This document shows, piece by piece, positions 1 through 6,606 of a DNA stretch of 11,685 nucleotides; within the stretch, counting starts at the first letter, position 1; every line of letters begins with the position of its first letter. A program made the translations under genes and the position numbers. Origin of the DNA: Actinobacillus sp. (GTDB lineage Bacteria; Pseudomonadota; Gammaproteobacteria; Enterobacterales; Pasteurellaceae); the NCBI GenBank assembly GCA_020026115.1, contig JAHHQY010000041.1, positions 1-11,685 on the forward strand. Reading direction: 5' to 3'. The notes under the pieces were generated by a model. It saw only the letters and a list, made by a program, of their open reading frames with translations. It made no database searches and was not told the origin of the DNA.

Positions 1-54
1 AAACCGGCGAGGGTTTGTAGCCCTCCGTGAGTTCGAATCTCACTTCCTCCGCCA
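1..54 (+). tRNA. tRNA-Ser, 3' part only (5' end outside window)
   Basis: The window opens inside the anticodon loop. Visible in order are the 3' half of the anticodon stem (ACCGG), a long variable arm (GAGGG, loop, CCCTC), a perfect T arm (GTGAG-TTCGAAT-CTCAC), the 3' acceptor strand TTCCTCC, discriminator G and an encoded CCA. The long variable arm limits it to Ser, Leu or Tyr, and discriminator G points to Ser. The loop end and anticodon stem resemble E. coli tRNA-Ser(UGA), but the anticodon itself lies outside the window, so the isoacceptor is inferred. Confidence 0.85.
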
Positions 55-64
55 TCAAATTTAG

Positions 65-90
65 AAAAGCCGTCTTTAAGACGGCTTTTT
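65..90 (+). terminator. Rho-independent terminator of the tRNA transcript
   Basis: A perfect 11-bp stem (65-75 with 79-89, core GCCGTCT/AGACGGC) has a 3-nt loop and ends in a run of five T. It begins 11 nt after the CCA end of the tRNA. The A run on the left arm makes it potentially usable on either strand. Confidence 0.85.
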
Positions 91-161
91 GCGTATATCC
101 CTTTTCATTTTTTATTTGGTGAATAAAAAAGTGATTTTTCCCCCTTTCTTTTGTAAGATAC

Positions 162-189
162 CTTGAAATTTAAGATTTATCCTTTATCT
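162..189 (+). promoter_or_regulatory. candidate sigma-32 (heat-shock) promoter of lon
   Basis: CTTGAAA at 162-168 matches the sigma-32 -35 consensus exactly. After 13 nt, CTTTATCT at 182-189 partly matches the -10 consensus CCCCATnT (4 of 7 defined bases). It lies about 35 nt upstream of the lon start codon. lon is a sigma-32 gene in E. coli, which supports the assignment, but the -10 part is weak and this is an inference. Confidence 0.5.
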
Positions 190-224
190 TGAATGCTGTT
201 TTATAAACGTTACTGAGAAATAAA

Positions 225-2657
225 ATGACAAAAATTCAAACTGAAAGAAGATTACCTTTGCTTGCGTTACGCGATGTGTTGGTCTTTCCTAACATGGTAT
301 TGCCACTTTTTGTTGGGCGAGCAAAATCCAAAAAAGCCCTTGATTTAGCATTACAAACTTCAGAAAAACCTGCCGAAATTTTCCTTGTTGCACAACGTAA
401 TTCGGAGATAGATGACCCGAAAGCACGTGATTTATATCCAGTAGGTGTCATAGCAAAAATTATTCAACATTTAGAAATGCCAGATGGTGCGATAAAAGTC
501 CTCGTGGAAGGAACGCAACGCGCTAAAATGCAACATTTTCAAGATAAAGCAGGCTACTTAACGGCTGAAGCTCTACCATTAGAGGATGAAAATGAGGAAG
601 ATCAAGAGTTACCTATTTTACGAGAGCTGATTTTACGTGAATATAAAGAGTATGCGGAGTTAAATAAAAAAGTCCCAGCGGATTTGCCGATGATGTTAGA
701 AACCGTCGTAGAATCAAGCCGTTTTGTCGATACTTTATCAGCTCACTTACCAATTGATTTAGAACGTAAACAAAAACTTTTAAATGAAGTGAATGTGTTG
801 GAACGTTTAAAATTGATTTTAAGTTTTATGTTGTTTGAAAAAGATATTTTAGCCGTTGAAAAACGCTTGCAAAAAGAAGTCAAACAGCAAATTGAAAAAA
901 ATCAGCGTAATTATTATTTAAACGAACAAATTAAAGCCTTACAAAAAGAATTAGGCAACGATAGCGAAAACGGCTTTAATCCTGCTGAAGAAATTGAGCA
1001 ATTACAAAAAAAAGTGAAAGCTGCCAAAATGCCAGCGGAAGCGCGCAATAAAACCTTAGCAGAAGTACAAAAATTAAAAATGATGCAACCGATGTCACCA
1101 GAAGCGACGGTTATTCGTACTTATGTGGATTGGATGTTGCAAATGCCATGGCATAAAACCAGCAAAGTTAAGAAAGACTTAGAAGAAGCCCAAAGAACCC
1201 TTGATAACGATCATTATGGTTTAGATCGTGTGAAAGAACGCATTTTAGAATATTTAGCGGTACAAGCACGATTAAACAAAATTAAAGGGCCAATTTTATG
1301 TTTAGTTGGGCCACCAGGGGTGGGGAAAACCTCTTTAGGTCAATCTATTGCTAATGCAACAGGCCGAAAATATGTGCGTATGGCTTTAGGTGGCGTGCGT
1401 GATGAAGCAGAAATTCGTGGTCATCGTAAAACCTATATTGGTGCTTTACCGGGTAAATTAATGCAAAAAATGGCAAAAGTAGGGGTTAAAAATCCATTAT
1501 TTTTGCTAGATGAAATTGATAAAATGTCTTCTGATATGCGAGGCGATCCGGCTTCAGCGTTACTCGAAGTCCTTGACCCAGAACAAAATGCCAAATTTAA
1601 TGATCACTATCTTGAAATTGATTACGATCTTTCTGATGTCATGTTTGTGGCAACGTCAAATTCAATGAATATTCCAGGACCTTTATTAGATCGTATGGAA
1701 GTCATTCGTCTTGCCGGTTATACGGAAGATGAAAAATTGAATATTGCTAAACGTCATCTATTGCAAAAGCAAATAGAATGTAATGGACTTAAACATAAAG
1801 AATTAAGCGTGCAAGATGACGCTTTATTAGACATTGTCCGTTATTACACACGTGAGGCAGGGGTTCGTGGTTTAGAAAGAGAAATTGCGAAAATTTGCCG
1901 TAAAGCGGTCAAAACCTTGCTAACGAATAAAAACCAAAAAAATATTATCGTCAATAGCGAAAATTTACATGAGTTTTTAGGTGTAAAACGTTTTGAGTTT
2001 GGTCGAGCTGAGAGTAAAAACCGTATTGGGGAAGTGACAGGCTTAGCTTGGACAGAAGTTGGTGGTGATTTATTAACCATCGAAACGGCCTCAGTTCTCG
2101 GTAAAGGTAAACTGGCTTTTACAGGCTCTTTAGGCGATGTGATGAAAGAGTCTATTCAAGCTGCGATGACCGTTGTACGTTCTCGAGCAGAAACCTTAGG
2201 TATTGCGCCAGATTTTTATGAAAAACGCGATATGCATATTCATGTGCCAGATGGTGCCACACCAAAAGATGGCCCAAGCGCAGGGATTGCTATGTGTACA
2301 GCCTTAGTTTCTTGTTTAACAGGAAATCCGGTTAAAGCCGATGTGGCGATGACAGGGGAAATTAGTTTACGCGGAAAAGTGTTGCCGATTGGTGGTTTAA
2401 AAGAAAAACTGTTGGCGGCATTACGAGGCGGGATTAAAACCGTATTGATACCAAAAGATAATGTTAAGGATTTGGAAGAAATTCCTGAAAATGCGAAAAG
2501 TCAGCTTAATATTCATCCTGTGGAAACCATTGATGAAGTGTTAAGTTTAGCTTTAGAAAATCCGCCTTTGGGTATTGAGTTTGTGGATGTCGCACCAATT
2601 AAAAAGGTGAGTCCTGCAAAAAGTGTGAAAATAACGGAAACTTCTCACGTAATTTAA
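225..2657 (+). CDS. lon: ATP-dependent protease La (Lon)
   Basis: Lon is a cytoplasmic AAA+ serine protease that degrades misfolded and short-lived regulatory proteins. The 810-residue product is complete (E. coli Lon is 784). An N-terminal substrate-binding domain opens with LPLLALRDVLVFP at about residue 10. A coiled-coil-rich segment spans roughly 185-300. The AAA+ module has Walker A GPPGVGKT at 362-369 and Walker B FLLDEIDK with D429/E430. The C-terminal protease domain has PKDGPSAG with catalytic Ser685 and the partner Lys728 in GGLKEKLL, matching S679 and K722 of E. coli. Extra length lies mostly in a short tail after residue 785. The ATG at 225 follows only a weak ribosome-binding site (GAGAAA). 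A heat-shock-like promoter lies upstream and a strong terminator follows 14 nt after the stop, so lon appears monocistronic. No active-site residue is missing. Confidence 0.98.
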   Translation: MTKIQTERRLPLLALRDVLVFPNMVLPLFVGRAKSKKALDLALQTSEKPAEIFLVAQRNSEIDDPKARDLYPVGVIAKIIQHLEMPDGAIKVLVEGTQRAKMQHFQDKAGYLTAEALPLEDENEEDQELPILRELILREYKEYAELNKKVPADLPMMLETVVESSRFVDTLSAHLPIDLERKQKLLNEVNVLERLKLILSFMLFEKDILAVEKRLQKEVKQQIEKNQRNYYLNEQIKALQKELGNDSENGFNPAEEIEQLQKKVKAAKMPAEARNKTLAEVQKLKMMQPMSPEATVIRTYVDWMLQMPWHKTSKVKKDLEEAQRTLDNDHYGLDRVKERILEYLAVQARLNKIKGPILCLVGPPGVGKTSLGQSIANATGRKYVRMALGGVRDEAEIRGHRKTYIGALPGKLMQKMAKVGVKNPLFLLDEIDKMSSDMRGDPASALLEVLDPEQNAKFNDHYLEIDYDLSDVMFVATSNSMNIPGPLLDRMEVIRLAGYTEDEKLNIAKRHLLQKQIECNGLKHKELSVQDDALLDIVRYYTREAGVRGLEREIAKICRKAVKTLLTNKNQKNIIVNSENLHEFLGVKRFEFGRAESKNRIGEVTGLAWTEVGGDLLTIETASVLGKGKLAFTGSLGDVMKESIQAAMTVVRSRAETLGIAPDFYEKRDMHIHVPDGATPKDGPSAGIAMCTALVSCLTGNPVKADVAMTGEISLRGKVLPIGGLKEKLLAALRGGIKTVLIPKDNVKDLEEIPENAKSQLNIHPVETIDEVLSLALENPPLGIEFVDVAPIKKVSPAKSVKITETSHVI

Positions 2658-2671
2658 TAAAAAAAATCACT

Positions 2672-2714
2672 CGCGCCGAAAAAATGAATCCCATTTTTCG
2701 GCGCGTTTTTTTTT
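2672..2714 (+). terminator. Rho-independent terminator of lon
   Basis: A 12-bp stem CGCGCCGAAAAA/TTTTTCGGCGCG (from 2672, closing at 2705) encloses an AT-rich loop and is followed by nine T (2706-2714). It starts 14 nt after the lon stop codon. The arm sequence recurs in the hairpins at 4175 and 8880, and 19 nt (2666-2684) are identical to 8876-8894. Confidence 0.92.
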
Positions 2715-2758
2715 GTAACTTCTTATTATTATTTATTTTTTATTGCGAGGCTTTATTT

Positions 2759-3092
2759 ATGGATATTACAGTTGACCGCGTTTTGGCTTTAATCCGCAAA
2801 GAGGGGCTTTCTTAACGCCTTAGCGGTGGAAGATAATGCGCTCGCCCCAGACTTGACCACTGGCGATCTCATTGTGTTTAATCGCGACGATTGCGCTGTG
2901 GTCGATGGTGCGATTTTTGTCGTGTGGCTGAATAAAAGAATTTTTATCCGAAAAGTATTTAAAAGCATTGACGGGATTTCGCTAAAAAGCGAGTCAAAAA
3001 AAATTGAAGACATTCATGTGCCAGATGAAATGCTAGAAGATGGCACCTGTCAAATCGCAGGGCGCGTTGTATGGCGCGGAGGAAGTTGTTAA
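2759..3092 (+). pseudogene. phage-type S24 (LexA/CI-like) repressor fragment, apparently frameshifted or internally deleted
   Basis: An ATG at 2759, preceded by a good ribosome-binding site (GCGAGG at 2745-2750), encodes MDITVDRVLALIRKEGLS and stops at TAA 2813. The +1 frame then runs on from about 2793 to 3092. Its sequence resembles the C-terminal S24 peptidase-like domain of LexA and phage repressors: VEDNALAPDLTTGDLIVF (from 2826), a central beta-rich stretch with IFIRKV, and a GRVVWRGG ending. No helix-turn-helix is present. Against the family pattern VxGxSMxP, the nucleophile Ser position is Ala and the catalytic Lys position appears to be Arg. The piece is therefore either a decayed prophage repressor or a short non-cleaving relative. 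An annotation pipeline may instead call an 88-residue gene from GTG 2826. Its place beside ssrA, a frequent integration target, fits a lost mobile element. No function is asserted. Confidence 0.55.
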
Positions 3093-3106
3093 AGATATGA
3101 CCAAAG

Positions 3107-3150
3107 AAAAAGAACCTTAAAGCGATACTACCACTTTTAAGGTTCTTTTT
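3107..3150. terminator. bidirectional terminator-like hairpin between the S24 fragment and ssrA
   Basis: A perfect 15-bp inverted repeat (3107-3121 with 3136-3150, arm AAAAAGAACCTTAAA) has a 14-nt loop. The outer ends give a T run on both strands, so it can end transcription from the S24 fragment (plus) and from ssrA (minus). Confidence 0.7.
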
Positions 3151-3162
3151 AAGGTTCTTTTT
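3139..3162 (+). repeat. tandem 12-bp direct repeat
   Basis: AAGGTTCTTTTT occurs twice head to tail (3139-3150 and 3151-3162). The first copy is the right arm of the terminator hairpin. It looks like a slippage duplication of the arm. The rest of the stretch to 3292 is AT-rich and shows no gene. Confidence 0.8.
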
Positions 3163-3292
3163 GCTTGCGCTGTACTGATTTTTGTTGCGTTCTTGTGCAG
3201 TTCAAAAAATAGTCTTTTTTGAGTTTATTTATTGAATTTAAAGGATTTTTGACGCTTTTTGAAGTGCTTTGATTGGTATTGTTTTTTGAGAT

Positions 3293-3657
3293 TGGTGGAG
3301 CTGGGGGGAGTTGAACCCCCGTCCGAAATTCCTCTACTGTCAGTACTACATGTTTAGTCAATTTTTGATTTCACTTAAACACTGCGAATTGACACGCGAT
3401 ATTTAAGCTAGCTTGATTTAATTTAATGCTTCGATCCGCAAGCGGAGGCGTCCACACGATCTCGTTTGATTTGACTCCTCTTGATCCCCGTCTTACGAGC
3501 GGAAGCTAGGGAGAGAAGGCTATGAGCAGGTTATTAAGCTGCTAAAGCGAATTGTTCGTCGTTTGCGACTATTATTTTGCGGTTTGTTTACGAGGCCTAC
3601 CGCACCTCGACATGCACTTCGAGCTTCGCTAATTCCGTCGAATCCAAAATCAGCCCC
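3293..3657 (-). ncRNA. ssrA: transfer-messenger RNA (tmRNA, 10Sa RNA)
   Basis: tmRNA rescues stalled ribosomes with SmpB and adds a degradation tag to the unfinished protein. The 365-nt sequence (363 in E. coli) begins GGGGCTGATTTTGGATTCGA and ends with the tRNA-like half: GGACGGGGGTTCAACTCCCC, then CAGCTCCACCA. The acceptor stem pairs GGGGCUG with CAGCUCC and includes the G3-U pair that marks alanine tRNAs. The tag reading frame (3566 down to 3534) is GCA AAC GAC GAA CAA TTC GCT TTA GCA GCT TAA, giving ANDEQFALAA followed by a second in-frame TAA. The ending ALAA is the usual ClpXP/ClpAP signal. The gene diverges from trpR. CCA is encoded. Confidence 0.97.
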
Positions 3658-3672
3658 TAAAGTATTTTGCGG

Positions 3673-3701
3673 ATTATAACAAAAAATAAAAGAGAAGAAA
3701 G
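3673..3701 (-). promoter_or_regulatory. promoter of ssrA
   Basis: On the minus strand a perfect -10 box TATAAT (3678-3673) lies 15 nt before the mature 5' end at 3657, leaving a few nucleotides of leader for RNase P removal. The -35 region is weak; TTTCTT (3700-3695) at 16-nt spacing is the best candidate. Confidence 0.65.
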
Positions 3702-3769
3702 AAATTTTTTATAAAAAAGGGGAATTTTTAAGTATTTCATTGTCTAATAAAAATATTTTTATAAACTGC

Positions 3770-3797
3770 TTGAAAGATATTTAAATATGCATATATT
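3770..3797 (+). promoter_or_regulatory. promoter of trpR
   Basis: TTGAAA (3770-3775) and TATATT (3792-3797) are separated by 16 nt, each one base from the sigma-70 consensus. They lie about 60 nt upstream of the trpR start, with transcription expected to begin near 3804, inside the operator-like site. Confidence 0.6.
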
Positions 3798-3798
3798 T

Positions 3799-3816
3799 GC
3801 GCAAAAGAACTAGTCC
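3799..3816 (+). promoter_or_regulatory. candidate TrpR operator
   Basis: The site contains GAACTAGTCC. Its right half fits the operator half-site CnAGTnC perfectly (3810-3816). The left half is degenerate, with about 8 of 11 defined positions of the 18-bp consensus matched overall. It overlaps the trpR promoter start point, as expected for autoregulation known in E. coli. Inferred from position and the ACTAGT core. Confidence 0.42.
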
Positions 3817-3858
3817 TTTATGGGTAGTGATAATTAAAATGACTGAGGAGATAAAATT

Positions 3859-4167
3859 ATGTACATCAATAAAGATTTAGAAAAATGGCGAGTATTTATC
3901 GAGCTACTTAATACGGCAGGTAAAGCAGGTAAAACGGAAGAATTGCTAACGCTTTTATTAACGCCAGATGAACGTGATACTGTCGTGTTACGTTTGCAAA
4001 TTGTCGCGCAATTATTAGAAAAAAGCGCGCCTCAACGAGAAATTCAACAAAATTTACAAACAAGCGCAGCGACCATTACTCGCGGGTCAAATATGCTTAA
4101 AAGTATGTCACCTGAATTTTTAGAATGGTTGGATAAAATTTTACAAAAAAAAATGAAAACAAAATAA
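3859..4167 (+). CDS. trpR: Trp operon repressor TrpR
   Basis: TrpR is a dimeric, tryptophan-activated DNA-binding repressor of tryptophan and aromatic biosynthesis genes and usually of its own gene. The 102-residue product is complete (E. coli 108, with a longer N-terminal arm). Family hallmarks are LLLTPDERD at 32-40, LRLQIVAQLL at 44-53, and the helix-turn-helix PQREIQQNLQTSAATITRGSN at about 58-78. Residues corresponding to the tryptophan-binding and operator-contacting positions Thr44, Arg54 and Arg84 of E. coli are kept here as T35, R45 and R75. The start is fixed by a strong AGGAG (3846-3850) eight nucleotides before ATG. The gene has its own promoter with an operator-like site and its own terminator, and converges on copA. 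It looks functional and monocistronic. No tryptophan biosynthesis gene lies in the window. Confidence 0.95.
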   Translation: MYINKDLEKWRVFIELLNTAGKAGKTEELLTLLLTPDERDTVVLRLQIVAQLLEKSAPQREIQQNLQTSAATITRGSNMLKSMSPEFLEWLDKILQKKMKTK

Positions 4168-4174
4168 AACGATT

Positions 4175-4213
4175 CGCGCCGAAAATTTGATGGAGGTTTT
4201 CGGCGTTTTTTTT
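4175..4213 (+). terminator. Rho-independent terminator of trpR
   Basis: A 9-bp stem CGCCGAAAA/TTTTCGGCG (4177-4185 with 4197-4205) is followed by eight T. It begins within 10 nt of the trpR stop. Its left arm carries the CGCGCCGAA motif found in the lon and yjjG terminator hairpins. Confidence 0.9.
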
Positions 4214-4232
4214 GATAAAAAGAAGAGCAAAG

Positions 4233-4263
4233 AAAAAGAGCAAGAAAACTTGCCCTTTTTTTT
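4233..4263. terminator. terminator of copA (reads on minus strand, possibly bidirectional)
   Basis: A hairpin with core GCAAG/CTTGC and loop AAAA is extended by A/T pairs on the outside, with one mismatch. On the minus strand it lies just after the copA stop and is followed by CTCTTTTTC. On the plus strand it is followed by eight T, so it may also back up the trpR terminator. Confidence 0.75.
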
Positions 4264-4266
4264 GTT

Positions 4267-6507
4267 TTATTTGCGTACCTTAAATTTTAACAAACGGTTT
4301 GCGTTTAAAACGACGGTTGTGGAAGACATCGCCATGGCTGCAGCACCCCACATTGGGTTGATTAAAATGCCCCAAAATGGATAAAGCGCACCGGCAGCTA
4401 AAGGAATACAAATAAGGTTATAAATAAAAGCGCCAAAGAGGTTTTGTTTAATATTGCCTAAAATCCCTTTAGAGAGCATTAGAGCGTCAGCGACGGTGTT
4501 TATACTTGGATTCATGAGCGTTAATTCGGCCGTTTCAATCGCTACATCACTACCACCGCTCATAGCAATACTCACATCAGCTAAGGCGAGTGCGGGCGCA
4601 TCATTGATGCCGTCACCAACCATCACCACTTTACGTCCCGCTTTTTGTAAATTTTCTACTGCACGAATTTTCCCTTCAGGTAAAACTTCGGCAATGACAT
4701 CATCAATCCCCACTTCTTGCGCAAGGTATTGTGCGCTTTTTTCTTGATCGCCTGTTAACATAACCAAATGATAGCCGAGAGCTTTTAAACGAGCGATAGC
4801 GTCTTTGGTATCGTTGCGAAGCGGGTCAGTCAGCACAAAAAGACTGGCTAATTGGTCATTAACAGCAAAGAAAATCACCGTAGCGCCATGTTGGCTTTCT
4901 TGCTCAAACAATGCCATAGCAGGGCTTACATCAACACCGCGATGTTGCATAAAATTAAGACTGCCTAAAGCAAGTTTTTGTTCTTTTACCGTACCCGTAA
5001 CCCCTAAACCTTGTAGGGTTTTAAAATCCGTTAACGGGGAAAGAGACAGGCTATTTTCTTTTGCTCGCGCCATAATCGCTTTAGCTAAGGGATGACTTGC
5101 CCCTTGTTCTAAGCTTCCAGCAAGATGTAAAACATCGTATTCCATAAAGTGATTAAAGCAATGCAAGCGACTAATTTTAGGTTGAGCTTGAGTTAAAGTG
5201 CCGGTTTTATCAAAAACTAACGTATCGGCATCAGCTGCGCGTTGTAAGGCATCGGCATTGCGCACTAAAATACCTAATTCTGCGGCACGACCAACGCCAG
5301 CAATAATCGACATCGGCGTAGCTAAACCAAGCGCGCAAGGGCAGGCGATAATTAAGACCGTGGTGAAAATAATTAAGGCGTAAGAAATATGTGGTTCAGG
5401 GCCGATAAAATACCAAATTATGCCAGCCAAGAGCGCAATACCCATAACCATAGGGACAAAAATGCGAGCAATTTTATCTGCTAATTGACCAATAGGCGGT
5501 TTACTGCTTTGCGCTTGGCGCACTAATTTAATGATATGTGCTAAACGTGTATTTTTACCAACTTGTTCTGCACGGAAAAGTAAAGAACCATCGGTTAATA
5601 TTGTTCCTGCGCTGATTTTTGATCCGACTTGTTTTTCTACGGCAAGTGGTTCGCCGGTTAGCATACTTTCATCTAACCAACCTGAACCTTGAACAAGCTC
5701 GCCATCAACAGGTACACGATCGCCCGTTTGTAAGCGCAAAATCATTCCCGTTTTCACTTCAGCTAAAGGGATTTCTTTTTCGCCTTCTTCCGTAAGCACA
5801 AGGGTGGTCGCAGGCGTTAAATCAAGTAAGCGTTCTAAGGCTTTAGAGGAACGTTGTTTGCCTTTTAGCTCAAGCATTTTCCCAAAGTTAATTAAACCGA
5901 TAATCATCACGGCAGCATCAAAATATAAATGACGAGAACCGACAGGGAAAAAGTGAGGGTTTAGCACCACAAACATGGAATAACACCAAGCACTGCTTGT
6001 ACCAAGGGCAACAAGCGTATCCATACTGCTGGTTTTTTGGCGTAAGTTTTTCCAAGCTTTAACATAAAAATGTCCGCCAGTTAGAAACATAATGGCGAGA
6101 ATTATCAAGCCAACGCCAAGCCATAAGTAAGTATTTGCGGGGGTGATAGGTTGTGGGTTAACAAAGCCCCAAGCCATTAAGCCGACCCCAAAAGTAAGTC
6201 CAACAAACGCCTGCCAGCGACGAGAAAATAATTCGGCGCGAAGGCGTTTTTGTTGTCGTTCTCGGCGGGTTTTATCATCGCTTATGATTTCGGCGCGGTA
6301 ACCAATTTTTTCTATGGCAGAAATTAAGACGTTAGGATCAGCAAGGCAACCTGTCACAAGGGCAGTATTATCCGCTAAATTCACCTGCACTTGAGAAACA
6401 TCTGCGAGCGATTCTAAGGTTTTTTGCACGTTTAAAACGCAAGCAGCACAAGACATACCTTCTAATAAAAGTAGGGTTTGTTCAAGATGATTGGGATCCG
6501 CTACCAC
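4267..6507 (-). CDS. copA: copper-exporting P1B-type ATPase CopA (main frame; probably continues upstream by -1 frameshift from copZ)
   Basis: CopA pumps Cu(I) out of the cytoplasm across the inner membrane. From GTG 6507 the product has 746 residues: a metal-binding (HMA) domain with GMSCAACV (C20, C23), four membrane segments, the actuator motif TGEP near 283, the membrane metal site CPC at 389-391, the phosphorylation motif DKTGT with D433, and GDGINDAP near 630, then two final membrane segments. The GTG has no visible ribosome-binding site. The same frame stays open upstream for 31 more codons, back to the copZ stop, and reads as an Ala/Glu/Pro/Gln-rich linker (VTELPQAK...) with no ATG. 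Joined to copZ by a -1 shift at 6600, the protein would be 846 residues with two HMA domains, the architecture of E. coli CopA (834). A separate GTG-initiated gene is the alternative. Confidence 0.93.
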   Translation of the reverse strand: MVADPNHLEQTLLLLEGMSCAACVLNVQKTLESLADVSQVQVNLADNTALVTGCLADPNVLISAIEKIGYRAEIISDDKTRRERQQKRLRAELFSRRWQAFVGLTFGVGLMAWGFVNPQPITPANTYLWLGVGLIILAIMFLTGGHFYVKAWKNLRQKTSSMDTLVALGTSSAWCYSMFVVLNPHFFPVGSRHLYFDAAVMIIGLINFGKMLELKGKQRSSKALERLLDLTPATTLVLTEEGEKEIPLAEVKTGMILRLQTGDRVPVDGELVQGSGWLDESMLTGEPLAVEKQVGSKISAGTILTDGSLLFRAEQVGKNTRLAHIIKLVRQAQSSKPPIGQLADKIARIFVPMVMGIALLAGIIWYFIGPEPHISYALIIFTTVLIIACPCALGLATPMSIIAGVGRAAELGILVRNADALQRAADADTLVFDKTGTLTQAQPKISRLHCFNHFMEYDVLHLAGSLEQGASHPLAKAIMARAKENSLSLSPLTDFKTLQGLGVTGTVKEQKLALGSLNFMQHRGVDVSPAMALFEQESQHGATVIFFAVNDQLASLFVLTDPLRNDTKDAIARLKALGYHLVMLTGDQEKSAQYLAQEVGIDDVIAEVLPEGKIRAVENLQKAGRKVVMVGDGINDAPALALADVSIAMSGGSDVAIETAELTLMNPSINTVADALMLSKGILGNIKQNLFGAFIYNLICIPLAAGALYPFWGILINPMWGAAAMAMSSTTVVLNANRLLKFKVRK

Positions 6508-6606
6508 AGGATCTAACTGAGCCTGCTCAGAAGCAGGCTCATGGTTTTCAGCCGTTTGCGTTAAAGTTGGCTGGATTTTTGCTTGTGGTAGCTCAGTTAC
6601 TTTGCC
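6500..6606 (-). other. candidate -1 ribosomal frameshift element joining copZ to copA
   Basis: The copZ frame ends at TAA 6599-6597. The copA frame is closed by TGA at 6609-6607. The two overlap without stops only at 6606-6600, GGCAAAG, read in the copZ frame as G GCA AAG TAA. tRNA-Lys can slip from AAG to AAA there with the stop codon next in line. E. coli copA uses CCCAAAG at the equivalent residue. Downstream, TAACTGAGC (6599-6591) is complementary to GCTCAGTTA (6522-6514), and GCTACCACA (6592-6584) to TGTGGTAGC (6508-6500). These pairs cross, as in a pseudoknot, and share two bases of the upstream strand. A 10-bp hairpin (6541-6532 with 6527-6518) competes with one of them. Weak points: the heptamer is not a strict X XXY YYZ, and the first stem starts right at the stop codon. 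Confidence 0.55.
6518..6541 (-). repeat. 10-bp inverted repeat (hairpin) within the CopA linker coding sequence
   Basis: TGAGCCTGCT and AGCAGGCTCA are perfectly complementary around a 4-nt loop. The DNA lies in the linker between the two metal-binding domains, encoding EPASEQAQ in the copA frame. It could be part of the recoding element, about 58 nt past the slip site, or an alternative fold to the long-range pairs. Confidence 0.7.

Noticed and set aside
3097..3120. tiny frame MTKEKEP after the S24 fragment
   Set aside because: Seven codons ending in the terminator arm, with no good ribosome-binding site.
3202..3222. A/T hairpin TCAAAAAA/TTTTTTGA as an ssrA terminator
   Set aside because: It has almost no G/C pairs and a short stem. 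The 15-bp hairpin at 3107-3150 is the better candidate.
3270..3296. direct repeat GATTGGT at the ssrA 3' end, considered as an attachment-site core
   Set aside because: It is only 7 bases long, AT-rich, and lies mostly outside the ssrA gene, so it is not a duplication of the gene end.
3149..3361. 70-residue minus-strand reading frame at the ssrA 3' end
   Set aside because: It is a translation of the tRNA-like part of tmRNA (VEEFRTGVQLPPAP is the T arm and acceptor stem) plus AT-rich flank, a well-known false gene.
3595..3610. ACCGCACCT in ssrA as an uptake sequence
   Set aside because: It has one mismatch to the core and falls in conserved tmRNA sequence, so selection on the RNA explains it.
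4187..4384. 65-residue plus-strand frame between trpR and copA
   Set aside because: It runs through two terminators and the copA 3' end in antisense, and its protein has no recognisable feature.
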